The notes: generated by a model from the sequence alone, not told the origin. Positions 8,701-17,696 are shown, counted from the stretch's first letter. The stretch: 46,547 nt of DNA from an uncultured Verrucomicrobiales bacterium (GCA_937128235.1 CAKZMG010000211.1:1-46547); one strand, 5' to 3'. Numbers and translations are program-made.

Positions 8701-10503
8701 CTATTCTTCTGTGCTAGTTTCCTGGCTACGGGTAGCAGGATCCACGTTAGTATAGAGTGTGTAGCTAAATGAGCTGATTCTCAATGGTTTGTCCTCAGAG
8801 ATGGGAACTCTAAAGTTGTACCGTCCTTTAGTAGGAGAAACGAGTTCCTCGGTAGCTTGTGCTTTTTCCGCATATCCCACGCCATTTTGCATCATGCCTA
8901 AATAATTGATGGTAAGCGGGGTGAGGTCGCCGTAGAGTCTGTAATTTAAATTATCAGTCATGACAGAAGGCGTGAGGTAAATGCCAGCAATATTTGCTCT
9001 GTATTTTTGAGCTGTTTTCTCGATGGCTTTTAATTCCTTGCTACTAGTTGGTATCCAGATAGCAGTTCTATCAGCATACCATGCCACGGCCCATGGCTGA
9101 TCAGTGAATACAATTTCAGCATCCTTAATGTGCTTAGTTAAAATCTGATTATGCGTGTATGGTGACTGACCTGGGACTACTTTCGGTCCATAAGATTTGA
9201 ATTCATTCTGGATGTTGATTATCATGGGGGTCGCTGTAATTAGTACAATGATGATAAAAGGAATGGCGCTTGCTATACCGGGTTGCTGGCTAAGGGGGAT
9301 TCTGGCCCATAGAATACTGATTAAAGCTAGAGCAAAGGCTGCCATCATGGGCATGAATAAAATATGCATTTGGTTGGGGTCTAAGGGGGCGTCTGACAGC
9401 CCATAGACAGACATTCCTAACGCTGCAAATATCCACATGATCAGAATAGACCATCTGAACACACCAATACTACTTCGTTTAAAAGGATGGAATAAGGCTA
9501 AGAAGAATCCTGTGGCTAAGAAAAAGCCTCCGATGTGAGTGTGGATCTGGCTCGTCTGAAGCAGAGTAGTTTTGATAACTCTGCTTATTAGTTCTTTCAC
9601 ATTCATGGCGGGAAGATTTAGCTGCCTGAAATTATAGTCCTGCCCTACTCCTGTAGATCCATTGATATAATAATAGGCAGTTCCCATGAGACCATCACTG
9701 TTCTTAGCATTGAAGATGAGAGGGAAAGCGATGAATATAAGTACTGTTAGAGTCACGAAAATAGCTGAGATTCCGCGAGGTTTGAAGTAGCTAATGCAGA
9801 AAAGAATGTATCCAAAGAAAATCCATAATGTCATCCAATGAGCCAGTGCGAGAAGACCAAACATGAAGCCAGATAAGATCACAGGAACAATAGGTGATAG
9901 CCCGGCTTCTTGTCTCTGAATAGCCTTCCAGATAAGATAGCACGCACCAGAGAAGATGCATAGCATGAGCATCTGTGGAAGACCAGATTGTGAGAAACTC
10001 CAGAAGTGGTCACTCACTAGCATGAGTATCGCTACGATGGAGGCTATTTTGGTATCGAACATGTTCGAGATTAAGATGTAGTTTATTCCAATCGCTATCA
10101 TGAAGAATAGCACACAGGTTCCAGCGATCACTCGATCCAGAGTATAGACGTCTTGATTCTTCGTCATGGCATATTTCTCAGGGTCATCTCCACCAAATGC
10201 CTTGATCACGCCAGCATAGATCAGAACATTGAGTGGTGAATGAGTGGTGTCATAGAAACGATACATATCAACTGGTTTATCTGATTCAGTGAGCTGCTGG
10301 ATAGCCATAGGTCTGATGAACTTAGTGGTGATGCCTTCTTGTTTAGCGATTTGACGTCCGATCTGAGCCTGATCCATACCATACTTAGAGGTTAGTCCTC
10401 TGAAGTTGAACATGATATACACGATGGCTAGGCCTACCATTAACGTGAAAAACAGGATTCTAAATATAGCTGTTTTCGTATCTATAGAGTGTTGAGCTTG
10501 CAT
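8701..10503 (-). CDS. Polytopic membrane protein, GT-C glycosyltransferase-like (ArnT/PMT type)
   Basis: 600 residues with about ten hydrophobic membrane segments after a short cytoplasmic start, then a soluble C-terminal region of roughly 200 residues. The first extracytoplasmic loop carries MDQAQIGRQIAKQEG, reminiscent of the acidic Asp/Glu loop motif of GT-C enzymes, and a following DTTHSPLNVLIYAGVIKAFG resembles the conserved PPL motif of ArnT/PMT proteins. Such enzymes use polyprenyl-phosphate sugars as donors to glycosylate lipids or proteins in the periplasm. The donor and acceptor are unknown and the family match is by motif only. It is downstream of the two-component pair on the same strand (24 bases after the regulator stop) and could be co-transcribed. 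Confidence 0.55.
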   Translation of the reverse strand: MQAQHSIDTKTAIFRILFFTLMVGLAIVYIMFNFRGLTSKYGMDQAQIGRQIAKQEGITTKFIRPMAIQQLTESDKPVDMYRFYDTTHSPLNVLIYAGVIKAFGGDDPEKYAMTKNQDVYTLDRVIAGTCVLFFMIAIGINYILISNMFDTKIASIVAILMLVSDHFWSFSQSGLPQMLMLCIFSGACYLIWKAIQRQEAGLSPIVPVILSGFMFGLLALAHWMTLWIFFGYILFCISYFKPRGISAIFVTLTVLIFIAFPLIFNAKNSDGLMGTAYYYINGSTGVGQDYNFRQLNLPAMNVKELISRVIKTTLLQTSQIHTHIGGFFLATGFFLALFHPFKRSSIGVFRWSILIMWIFAALGMSVYGLSDAPLDPNQMHILFMPMMAAFALALISILWARIPLSQQPGIASAIPFIIIVLITATPMIINIQNEFKSYGPKVVPGQSPYTHNQILTKHIKDAEIVFTDQPWAVAWYADRTAIWIPTSSKELKAIEKTAQKYRANIAGIYLTPSVMTDNLNYRLYGDLTPLTINYLGMMQNGVGYAEKAQATEELVSPTKGRYNFRVPISEDKPLRISSFSYTLYTNVDPATRSQETSTEE

Positions 10504-10527
10504 GAGATTGTTTAGAAATGAAGTTGT

Positions 10528-11958
10528 TTAAGATGGTTTAGGGTCTTTAAGTTTGCGTTGAAGTGTGCGTCTGCTGATGCCTAGCAGCTCGGCAGCTACT
10601 GTGCGATTCCCGTCGCAGTGCTTTAGTGCTCTTGCAATAGTCACTTTCTCCAGCGCACTCAAGTTGAAATCAGCAGGTTTCGCAAGATTGTTTTTTGTTT
10701 CTTCTGTAACTAATTGGTTATTTTCTCCGATAGGATCGTTTTTTAACAAGAAAGTAGGCAGGTGTCGTGGGCTTATGAAGGGGTCATTACTCATTACAAC
10801 ACCATGTTCTATAGCGGTTCTGAGCTCTCGGACGTTTCCTGGCCAGCGATAGTGTTTGAGTAAATCTGCCGCGTCATCACTGAGTGGTTTTTTTTCACGA
10901 TTGTTCTCTATCGCGAACTCTTTAAGGAAAGCATTTGCTAACAAAATAATGTCTTCAGACCTCTTCCTCAGCGGAGGCATTTCTATTTTCACCACATTGA
11001 GTCGGAAAAAGAGATCTTCACGGAACTCTCCTTTGGCAACCATTTTGCCCAGATTTTTATTCGTTGCAGTCACCACCCTAACATCCACTTTTACCGGAGT
11101 GTTAGAGCCCACACGCTCAATCGTTTTTTCACTGAGCACACGTAGTAGTTTCACCTGGGTTGCCTGATCTACCTCACCTATCTCATCGAGAAAAATAGTG
11201 CCTCCATTAGCCTGCTCGAACCTGCCAATTCTTCTCTGAGTAGCACCCGTGAACGCTCCCTTTTCGTGGCCGAATAGTTCGCTTTCCAAGAGCTGCGGGC
11301 TAAGAGCGGCGCAATTCACGGTGACTAGCTTATCAGCTGGGCGGCCACTCAGCGCGTGGATGGCTCCTGCTACTAGTTCCTTACCCGTACCGCTTTCGCC
11401 CTCTACTAGCACCGTTGCTTTAGTAGGTGCGATCTGGGTGATCATTTGGTGCACATGAGTCATAGCAGGGGAGTTTCCTATCAGCCGCTCCAGTCCATGA
11501 GGGGATTTCCCATTTTGCTTGCGGAGTTGTTGGTTTTCCTCCTCTAGTTTGACTATTTTTGTATCCTGCTTTCTACCTCGCAGAGCACGCTTGATGAGCA
11601 TTTCCACTTCATCGAGATTCAGCGGCTTAGTCACAAAATGCCATGCTCCTCTGCGCATCGCCTCCACAGCCGTGTCCACACTACCATAGGCAGTCATCAT
11701 GATGGCAATAGGTGAGTGCGGGTGGGGCAGTGCGAGTGCTTGATCTAGCAGATCCATCCCATTGTCACCACCCATCCTTAGATCGGTGAGCATGAGATCT
11801 ACTTTTTCGCTTTTGAGGATATTCATCGCCTCGCGGATGTCTGATGCCACGTAGCAATCAAAACTATCCTCCAGAGCTAGACGTAAGCCATCACGCGTGG
11901 ATTTCTCGTCATCTACGATCAGTATTACCGCTTCATTTCCTTCGTTAAAATCGATCAT
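10528..11958 (-). CDS. Sigma-54-dependent response regulator, NtrC family
   Basis: 476 residues. Receiver domain at about 10-125 with the acidic pair D16/D17 and phospho-acceptor D59; AAA+ domain with Walker A GESGTGKE at 187-194, the sigma-54-contact loop GAFTGA at 234-239 and Walker B FLDEIGE at 256-262; C-terminal Fis-type helix-turn-helix with AAELLGISRRTLQRKLK. It activates RNA polymerase carrying sigma-54 by ATP hydrolysis. Its start overlaps the stop of the histidine kinase by 4 bases (ATGA), so the two are co-expressed and almost certainly cognate. Targets are unknown; glnII in this window carries a sigma-54 promoter but a link is only conjecture. NtrC, ZraR or AtoC-like roles cannot be told apart from sequence. 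Confidence 0.95.
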   Translation of the reverse strand: MIDFNEGNEAVILIVDDEKSTRDGLRLALEDSFDCYVASDIREAMNILKSEKVDLMLTDLRMGGDNGMDLLDQALALPHPHSPIAIMMTAYGSVDTAVEAMRRGAWHFVTKPLNLDEVEMLIKRALRGRKQDTKIVKLEEENQQLRKQNGKSPHGLERLIGNSPAMTHVHQMITQIAPTKATVLVEGESGTGKELVAGAIHALSGRPADKLVTVNCAALSPQLLESELFGHEKGAFTGATQRRIGRFEQANGGTIFLDEIGEVDQATQVKLLRVLSEKTIERVGSNTPVKVDVRVVTATNKNLGKMVAKGEFREDLFFRLNVVKIEMPPLRKRSEDIILLANAFLKEFAIENNREKKPLSDDAADLLKHYRWPGNVRELRTAIEHGVVMSNDPFISPRHLPTFLLKNDPIGENNQLVTEETKNNLAKPADFNLSALEKVTIARALKHCDGNRTVAAELLGISRRTLQRKLKDPKPS

Positions 11959-13148
11959 TTTTCAGTTTCTACCTCTATGAGTGGTTGGTTATCCTCGCTT
12001 TCCAGCATCCTGACATGCTTTTCCATTCTTGGGAAATACAGATTCACCGTAGTGCCCTTGTTTTCCTCACTATCTATCTCCATCTCACCGCCATGCTCAC
12101 GCAAGATGCGGCGGACGATCAGCAGGCCTAGCCCAGAGCCAGATTTCTTAGTGGTGCGGAATGGCTCAAACAACGCTCCCATGTGTTCTGGAGAGATTCC
12201 TTTCCCGTTATCAGAGATGCTCATTACTATCTCATGATCTGTAAATTTCGTCTCAATGGTGATCTGCCCATCTTCAGCTGTGAGCGCCTGTGCCGAATTG
12301 CGGATCAAATTATAGAGCGCTTGCTGGATCTGCCCCGCGTCCAGATCGATCAGAGGTAAGTTTTCTATTAGCTCTAAATTCACCTTAACGTTACGTTCGA
12401 TAAGCTCAGCCTCCAGAGTGGTTAGGGTGTCCCTCAGCACATTATGAAGCTGCACTTTTTCACGCATCGAGTCCTGCGGTCTCAGGGCATGGAGGAACTG
12501 TTTTAAAATATTATCTAGCCGCTTAATCTCCTGTTTGGCAGTTCCTAACAGTTTGTTCAGATCCTCTTTTTCCTCACCTTCCAGCTTGTTGATTTTTCTC
12601 CCCAGCAACTGTAAATGTATATCTAACGAAGTTAGCGGATTCCCTATCTCATGCGCCACACCAGCGGCGAGAAATGTCAGCGCATTGAGCTTCTCACTCT
12701 CTAAGTTCTCCTCATGCGCCTTTTTGCTCTCCGTGATGTCATGGATCAGCATCACGTAGCCAAGGTGCTCGTCCTCGTTTTCTACCTGGCCATTGATCGG
12801 TGCTAGGTAGAAATTTAGAAATCTATTCTCAGGGTAAAATACCTCCATATCTCGCGTTACGACTCGGTCAGGATGAGCCAGGCTACTCCATTCCAGTCCA
12901 CGGATCACAGCGTTTACCTTCTGTCCCACGCAGCGAGTCGTATCCACCCCCAGTAGCTGATGCACAGCACGGTTTGCAAAGGTAATATTCCCATCTGGAT
13001 CCACGATAAACACGCCCTCGCGCAGCGCTTCAAACACGCTCTCCATGAAGCCTTTCTCACGCACTAATCTCGATACCAAGTTCTGCACCTCACTCGGTGA
13101 GAACCTATCCAGTCTCGTGATCAATTTATCCAGAAAGCCGTCCTTCAT
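11955..13148 (-). CDS. Soluble PAS-domain sensor histidine kinase, NtrB/AtoS-like
   Basis: No membrane segment is seen, so it probably senses a cytoplasmic signal. A PAS domain (about 35-140) precedes the HisKA dimerisation domain with GVAHEIGNPLTSL (phospho-accepting His at about residue 166) and the HATPase domain with N-box NLIRNSAQAL, DNGKGI and GSGLGLLIVRRILREHGG. It phosphorylates the regulator encoded next, with a 4-base overlap. The frame is open to an ATG at 13169, but the ATG at 13148 (MKDGFLDKL) seems more natural and leaves 397 residues. One GGTAAGTTTT copy (12355-12364) falls in the codons for the N-L-P-L segment. Confidence 0.93.
   Translation of the reverse strand: MKDGFLDKLITRLDRFSPSEVQNLVSRLVREKGFMESVFEALREGVFIVDPDGNITFANRAVHQLLGVDTTRCVGQKVNAVIRGLEWSSLAHPDRVVTRDMEVFYPENRFLNFYLAPINGQVENEDEHLGYVMLIHDITESKKAHEENLESEKLNALTFLAAGVAHEIGNPLTSLDIHLQLLGRKINKLEGEEKEDLNKLLGTAKQEIKRLDNILKQFLHALRPQDSMREKVQLHNVLRDTLTTLEAELIERNVKVNLELIENLPLIDLDAGQIQQALYNLIRNSAQALTAEDGQITIETKFTDHEIVMSISDNGKGISPEHMGALFEPFRTTKKSGSGLGLLIVRRILREHGGEMEIDSEENKGTTVNLYFPRMEKHVRMLESEDNQPLIEVETEK
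12355..12364 (+). repeat. Dispersed word GGTAAGTTTT, copy 2 (in histidine kinase)
   Basis: Exact 10-mer in the extended form AGAGGTAAGTTTT; antisense to the gene, which reads N-L-P-L. Confidence 0.75.
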
Positions 13149-13223
13149 GTCCGCGACACATTGGCACACTGCCTACTTTTATGCAACCTAGATTCCTTTT
13201 AAAATTCACCTAGTAATCGCAGA

Positions 13224-14306
13224 TCAACTGTCAATATCTCTCCACCGCACCAGAGATCCCAGCGGGGCAAACCCATCATGGTGCCATGTAAGACCAGGCA
13301 TCTGCGACTCACCTAATTTACAAATCCGTGGAGCATCAAAAAACTTACCTCTGCACAAGAGATGTGATTCCACAGCAAGCGTAGAAAGATACTCCCGCTC
13401 AGCCCCAAGCTCAGCAAAGTGATCAGGCCAAGGCTGCACCGAGATCACCCGATTCAAAACCGAAGGAACCAGGGTAGGGGAGTTCCTATAAATAACCGTC
13501 CAGCTCGTAGTCCCTAAGCTATGTTCTATCGCCACATTCTCAGGGTCATTTGCCGCCTCATACCGCACTACCTCACGCAGATTGGAAATGGCTCCACTTT
13601 CAGAAATACTAATTTCTCCCCGAGGATTCACCACCTCATAAGCTCGCATCGCCTCCGCTACCATCGGCAGAAATTTCCGCGCACCCTCCATCACATAAAC
13701 CGTATGCAGTGACAAACATCCCTGTTGATTAAACGCACAAGCATCTCTCACCACCAGCTCAGCTGCCTCAGCGGAGGGCTTCTCCACCAGCCCTATCGAA
13801 AGCTTATGCCCATGCGGGATAAAGCTCTGCCTTGGAGAAATCCGCCTCTGAATCTCCGCCATCGTAGCATCAGATCCAATAGCGATCACTGTCCTCGCAG
13901 AAGAGAAAATTTCATCACTCAATTCATCAATCACCTCCACCAACTCAGCCAGCCCAGCAGGCAAAGCCTCTATCCACTCACTGACCTCCGGTAGCCCAAT
14001 CGAGGGCAATTTAACTAAATTTACAGCCCCTACCAGCAACCCACGCAACAAACTCTGCAACCCCGCATGAGGGGTATTACCACTCAGGATATGTAAAATA
14101 GGGCTATGCGGTACCGCCATAGAAAACTTACCCCTAGCAGGATCACCATAAGAAACAAAATCATCCAAAACACCAGCATCACCAAGTTCTAACTCGACCC
14201 ACTCTAATAAATCCCGTGCCGTAAACGTCCCGAGAAGCTCCCCAGAGGTAAGTTTTTCACAATGGTCAGCCAGTAGTTCAGCCCTCTCAGCGGTTGTAGT
14301 AATCAT
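13224..14306 (-). CDS. LuxC-type acyl-CoA reductase
   Basis: 360 residues of the LuxC/aldehyde-dehydrogenase-like acyl-CoA reductase family (PF05893). Diagnostic parts are ILSGNTPHAG and the following NLVKLPS nucleotide-binding region, and the catalytic cysteine segment ACAFNQQGCLSLHTVYV in the middle of the chain. The reaction would be NADPH-dependent reduction of an acyl thioester to the aldehyde. In luminous bacteria LuxC works with LuxD and LuxE; none is present here, and no acyltransferase or ketosynthase flanks it, so the acyl substrate is unknown. It is monocistronic by layout. Unusually it contains three exact copies of the dispersed GGTAAGTTTT word, at 13340, 14123 and 14247. Confidence 0.8.
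   Translation of the reverse strand: MITTTAERAELLADHCEKLTSGELLGTFTARDLLEWVELELGDAGVLDDFVSYGDPARGKFSMAVPHSPILHILSGNTPHAGLQSLLRGLLVGAVNLVKLPSIGLPEVSEWIEALPAGLAELVEVIDELSDEIFSSARTVIAIGSDATMAEIQRRISPRQSFIPHGHKLSIGLVEKPSAEAAELVVRDACAFNQQGCLSLHTVYVMEGARKFLPMVAEAMRAYEVVNPRGEISISESGAISNLREVVRYEAANDPENVAIEHSLGTTSWTVIYRNSPTLVPSVLNRVISVQPWPDHFAELGAEREYLSTLAVESHLLCRGKFFDAPRICKLGESQMPGLTWHHDGFAPLGSLVRWRDIDS
13340..13349 (-). repeat. Dispersed word GGTAAGTTTT, copy 3 (in LuxC-type gene)
   Basis: Exact 10-mer, AGAGGTAAGTTTTTT on the minus strand; sense to the gene, encoding R-G-K-F. Confidence 0.75.
14123..14132 (-). repeat. Dispersed word GGTAAGTTTT, copy 4 (in LuxC-type gene)
   Basis: Exact 10-mer, CTAGGGGTAAGTTTTC on the minus strand; sense to the gene, R-G-K-F. 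It is 124 bases from copy 5, in inverted orientation. Confidence 0.75.
14247..14256 (+). repeat. Dispersed word GGTAAGTTTT, copy 5 (in LuxC-type gene)
   Basis: Exact 10-mer in AGAGGTAAGTTTTTCAC; antisense to the gene, which reads K-L-T-S. AGAGGTAAGTTTTTCACA is shared with copy 9. Confidence 0.75.
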
Positions 14307-14463
14307 CTCTAGTGACTATCCTGAGTTAAGCTCATCTAGCCAAGAAAAAAGATCAGGCTGATCGGTCAGATCCGACGGATTATCACTAAAAAGCACTTTT
14401 TTTCACAAAAAACAAAAAATAGGCTTGCAAAAAACTGCTGAATCTATAAATCCCGCTTCCTCT

Positions 14464-14733
14464 ATGGCAAGATCAAGTTGGAAAGCGCGCAACGAGCGCA
14501 AGAAAAAAACAGTAGCTAAGTATGCACCATTACGTGCTAAGCTTAAGCAAGAAAAAGATTACATCGGACTCAGCATGCTTCCTCGTGATGCATCACCTAC
14601 ACGTGTAGTGAACCGCTGCGCATACACAGGACGTCGTCACGGCTACCTGCGTCGCTTCAAGCTATCACGTATCGCATTCCGCGAGCTAGCTTCACATGGG
14701 ATGATCCCAGGTGTCACTAAGTCTAGCTGGTAG
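14464..14733 (+). CDS. rpsN: 30S ribosomal protein S14
   Basis: 89 residues, [15 protein letters not shown] at the start and the conserved [11 protein letters not shown]-like and [13 protein letters not shown] ends. It is the longer zinc-free form, lacking the CxxC pairs of the zinc-ribbon S14. The open frame starts upstream at 14425, but the ATG at 14464 matches the universal N-terminus. The gene is outside any ribosomal protein operon. No Shine-Dalgarno precedes the ATG (CCCGCTTCCTCT). Upstream, TTGCAA at 14425 and TATAAA at 14445 are only 14 bases apart, too close for a confident sigma-70 promoter. Confidence 0.96.
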   Translation: MARSSWKARNERKKKTVAKYAPLRAKLKQEKDYIGLSMLPRDASPTRVVNRCAYTGRRHGYLRRFKLSRIAFRELASHGMIPGVTKSSW

Positions 14734-14817
14734 ATTGTAGATTGTAATTTACTTTATCACACTACTGTGATTTATATTTATCGCGCAAGATGGGATCTCC
14801 CTGTCTTGCGCTTACTT

Positions 14818-15078
14818 ATGCCTTTATACGAATACATTTCGGAATGCCAAGATGACCCTGACAACAGCTGCAGGGTTTGTCAGAAGGGCTTTGAACTCCG
14901 CAGACCAGTGGATAGACCACCGCTTGAAGTCTGCCCACTCTGCCGCAATGCAGTGAAGAAAGTCATCAGCCAGGTAAACACCCCAAGAGTAGCCAAACCA
15001 TTCTCTGTCACTGATGCCAAGAAAGCTGGATTCACCGTGCTGGAGAAGCGCGATGAGGGAGTCTTTGAGAAGCAATAG
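14818..15078 (+). CDS. FmdB-like zinc-ribbon protein
   Basis: 86 residues beginning MPLYEYISEC, the hallmark opening of FmdB/CxxC regulatory proteins. Zinc ligands are Cys10 and Cys18/Cys21 (the first knuckle is expanded and has three cysteines) and the CPLC pair at 39-42, followed by a basic helix VKKVISQV. Family members are small putative regulators or chaperone-like zinc ribbons with no firm function. The open frame begins at 14767, but MPLYEY at 14818 is the family start. It lies 84 bases after rpsN and may be read with it. Confidence 0.8.
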   Translation: MPLYEYISECQDDPDNSCRVCQKGFELRRPVDRPPLEVCPLCRNAVKKVISQVNTPRVAKPFSVTDAKKAGFTVLEKRDEGVFEKQ

Positions 15079-15090
15079 ATGCCGAATGAG

Positions 15091-15594
15091 TTATCTAAAT
15101 AACTCATCGAGCACACTAGCTCTCCAGGGCTGACCGATGATTCTCGTAGCGTGCATGATGCTCCTAGGATTGCTACTATGCTCTCTGCCTAAGATGCAGT
15201 GTCCTAGCTCGTGTAATACTATTTCGCTAATGAGTTCATCAGTGGCGTTTCTGAGATCTGGGCTCATGAGGATATCTTTGGTGTCAGTTCCTAAAAATGA
15301 GCATACCCCGTAGGCTTCACCAGTATTTCCGTATTGAATATCTAGCCCATCGAGATCCAGGCGGACATTTCTCTTCTCAGCCTCTACCACGAACCGATCC
15401 ACAATATGCTGAAAATCTGGATGAACTCCCATTCCAGAAATTGCCGTAGTAGCATCATCCTCATCATCAAATACATTGAATTCATTCACCAGTGAGCTAG
15501 ATGAATCACAAGAGACCAGAAGGAGGGAACCAGAAATGAGACCACTGACAAGTAGTGAGTAATTAAGGGGCTGCTTTAGGATGGTTTTGAGCAT
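15091..15594 (-). CDS. Zincin-like metalloprotease lipoprotein
   Basis: 167 residues. The N-terminal signal ends in the lipobox LVSC with Cys29, so the protein should be membrane-anchored on the periplasmic side. Near the C-terminus is HELGHCILGREH: His128, Glu129, His132 and a third His at 139, followed by SIMH with Met147 in the place of a metzincin Met-turn. The third histidine is one residue further than in the classic HExxHxxGxxH motif. A zinc-dependent peptidase activity is likely by motif, but only about 110 residues of fold are available and the substrate is unknown. It is convergent with the zinc-ribbon gene, with 12 bases between stops. Confidence 0.65.
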   Translation of the reverse strand: MLKTILKQPLNYSLLVSGLISGSLLLVSCDSSSSLVNEFNVFDDEDDATTAISGMGVHPDFQHIVDRFVVEAEKRNVRLDLDGLDIQYGNTGEAYGVCSFLGTDTKDILMSPDLRNATDELISEIVLHELGHCILGREHSSNPRSIMHATRIIGQPWRASVLDELFR

Positions 15595-15649
15595 GATTTG
15601 TCAATACACTAGCACTTGGTGTATTGCAAACTCCAACATTTTTTAGCTC

Positions 15650-16930
15650 TCAGTCAGATTTTTGATTTGAAGTATGGGGGCAGGTAATTTTGAAGGTAGT
15701 TTTGACTCCTGGCTGGGAGGTGGCGGTGATGGTTCCTCCATGGGCTTCGATGGCGTGTTTTACGATGCTGAGCCCTAAGCCGGTGCCTTTGACTTCGTTT
15801 TGAGAATGGTGCTTTTGAACGCGGTAGAAGCGGTTGAAAATGTAGGGGAGGTGAGCTGCGGGGATGCCTTTGCCGTTGTCGATTATTTCTATTGTGATCT
15901 GATCGTTTTGCTCATTGATCATCGATTTAATCTCGATGTTTAGCGGGCTGTCAGCATTTTGCTTGAGTGCATTTTCGATGATGTTGTAGAGCGCTTGTTC
16001 CCAGTAAAATGAGTCACCAGTGAGTGTGATGTTGTCTGGAGTGAAGTTTGTAATGATACGAGCTTGTTGTTTCTGGATGAGAGAGGCTAGTCTCTCAGTG
16101 ATGCTGTTGATGATGTCATTTAACTGAAAAGGCTCATTGTTTAGCTGAGCAGAGGCGCCAGATTCTAGCTTGGAGATGATGAGCATTTCTTCGATGAGAC
16201 GGGAGATCCGCTCACTGTGCTTGCGCATGGTGGTGAGGATGCGGCGCGCGGTAGCGGGGCTATCGACCACGTCATCATCTATGAGGTTTTCTAAATAGCC
16301 GCTGATGATGGCGAGCGGGGTGCGGAGCTCGTGAGAGGCATTGGCTACAAACTCTCGTTTGACTTGATCTGTGCGGTGCTCAGCGGTGACATTTCTGAGG
16401 ATCACACGGTGGAGCAGGGAGCTATCATTTGGGTCGCTAGAATCATTACTAAGATCATAACTAGGTAGAGGAGCATAGTCGATGATCCATGCAGTGTCTT
16501 CGATACGGTTGTTCTGTCCAAGGCTGGAGCCAGAGTTGGTGAGGATAATTTTTTGCTGGTCTGCCTCTTTCTTACTCAGAGCAGTAGTGATGTATTGGCA
16601 GATTTCATTTTCCAGAAAGGCATTTTCTATAGACTTCCCTCGGAGCTTTCTTCCCTGGCAGAGCCTTCTGGCAGATTCATTGGCTATCTGGATGACGCTA
16701 GATTCATCCATGATGACGAGAGCATCATCGAAGGCATTCAGGACCAGTTTGAGCTCGCGTCTCTCCGCCTTGGTCTTAGCGAGGATGGTTTTGTGTTCTT
16801 TTCTGTGAGTCGAGTAGGCGGCTTGAGCCTTATTATTCTGAGCAGTGAGAAGTCTCCATAGAATAATACTACAGATGAGCGAGCCAGCTGTGATCAGAAG
16901 GAGAGTGATGGTGAGGGCTTGCGGATTCAT
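15650..16930 (-). CDS. phoR: Phosphate-type sensor histidine kinase PhoR
   Basis: 426 residues: one N-terminal membrane segment (about 5-29), a coiled linker, a PAS-like domain (about 60-180), the HisKA box FVANASHELRTPLAI with His200, and the HATPase domain with NALKQN, DNGKGIP and GTGLGLSIVKHAIEAHGG. This is the PhoR layout: membrane-attached with little periplasmic part, sensing through other components. It shares a 4-base ATGA overlap with phoB upstream. Assignment to phosphate rests on the pairing with a PhoB-type regulator and the adjacent Na/Pi cotransporter; other OmpR-system kinases have similar domain order. Confidence 0.85.
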   Translation of the reverse strand: MNPQALTITLLLITAGSLICSIILWRLLTAQNNKAQAAYSTHRKEHKTILAKTKAERRELKLVLNAFDDALVIMDESSVIQIANESARRLCQGRKLRGKSIENAFLENEICQYITTALSKKEADQQKIILTNSGSSLGQNNRIEDTAWIIDYAPLPSYDLSNDSSDPNDSSLLHRVILRNVTAEHRTDQVKREFVANASHELRTPLAIISGYLENLIDDDVVDSPATARRILTTMRKHSERISRLIEEMLIISKLESGASAQLNNEPFQLNDIINSITERLASLIQKQQARIITNFTPDNITLTGDSFYWEQALYNIIENALKQNADSPLNIEIKSMINEQNDQITIEIIDNGKGIPAAHLPYIFNRFYRVQKHHSQNEVKGTGLGLSIVKHAIEAHGGTITATSQPGVKTTFKITCPHTSNQKSD

Positions 16931-17604
16931 TGAGTGGTGATCAGATATCCCACGCCACGCACAGTCTCTATCAGATTAGAATGGGTGCCTATTTTATGTC
17001 TTAGACGCTTCATGTGAGTGTCGAGCGTTCGGGAGTTTACGGCATCATGATAGCCCCAGACTTCCTTGAGCAGGGTGTTTCTATCTTGCGGTTTATTGGT
17101 GTGTTCGCAGAGGTAGAGCATGAGTTTGAATTCTGTCGCAGTGAGATCGATGAGTTCATTGTCAGCAAACAATTGCAGAGTGCTTTTGTTGAACTTAAAT
17201 GGCGGGCATTCAAAGATAGATGAGGAGGTAGCCTTAGTGTATCGCTTGAGTATTGCCTTGATGCGCAAGATTAGTTCCTTGGGGCTGAAGGGCTTGGTGA
17301 GGTAGTCATCCGCACCTATTTCTAATCCCGCGATGCGGTCTTCCGTCTGAGCCTTGGCGGTGAGAATGAGGACGGGGATATTTCTTGTGCGCTCATCATT
17401 TATGAGTTCCTTGAAGACCGTGAAACCATCTTTTTTAGGAAGCATGAGATCTAAAATGATAAGGTCTGGCTGAATCAGAAATGCTGCATCCACTCCAGCT
17501 TGACCATCATGTGCCATTTCTGGGATGAACTGATGGCGCTCTAAGTTGAAGCTGATGAGCTCAGCGATGTCAACTTCGTCTTCGATGATGAGAATAGTCT
17601 GCAT
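16927..17604 (-). CDS. phoB: OmpR/PhoB-family response regulator
   Basis: 225 residues from the ATG at 17604 (MQTILIIEDEVDIAEL); an upstream ATG at 17646 would add 14 poorly conserved residues and run into a candidate operator. Receiver domain with phospho-acceptor Asp52 and Lys in the LTKPFSPKEL motif; C-terminal winged helix with LTATEFKLMLYL and the recognition part HMKRLRHKIG, ending in the family-typical VRGVGYLI. It regulates phosphate-starvation genes if the pho assignment is right. A candidate Pho box lies about 45 bases upstream, suggesting autoregulation. Confidence 0.88.
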   Translation of the reverse strand: MQTILIIEDEVDIAELISFNLERHQFIPEMAHDGQAGVDAAFLIQPDLIILDLMLPKKDGFTVFKELINDERTRNIPVLILTAKAQTEDRIAGLEIGADDYLTKPFSPKELILRIKAILKRYTKATSSSIFECPPFKFNKSTLQLFADNELIDLTATEFKLMLYLCEHTNKPQDRNTLLKEVWGYHDAVNSRTLDTHMKRLRHKIGTHSNLIETVRGVGYLITTQ

Positions 17605-17650
17605 GTCTTCTCTACCATGACATTTCTCTGTGATATGACTCTCCATTTAT

Positions 17651-17668
17651 GGTGATAATTTAGCCATA
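17651..17668 (-). promoter_or_regulatory. Candidate Pho box upstream of phoB
   Basis: Toward phoB it reads TATGGCTAAATTATCACC: hexamers TATGGC and TATCAC starting 11 bases apart, the periodicity of PhoB half-sites. It matches the site before the Na/Pi transporter in 15 of 18 positions. Confidence 0.5.
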
Positions 17669-17696
17669 AAAACACGAGACTAGATACATCTAGTTC

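Noticed and set aside
14425-14450. TTGCAA / TATAAA as rpsN promoter
   Set aside because: Spacing of 14 bases is too short for sigma-70; left as unsupported.
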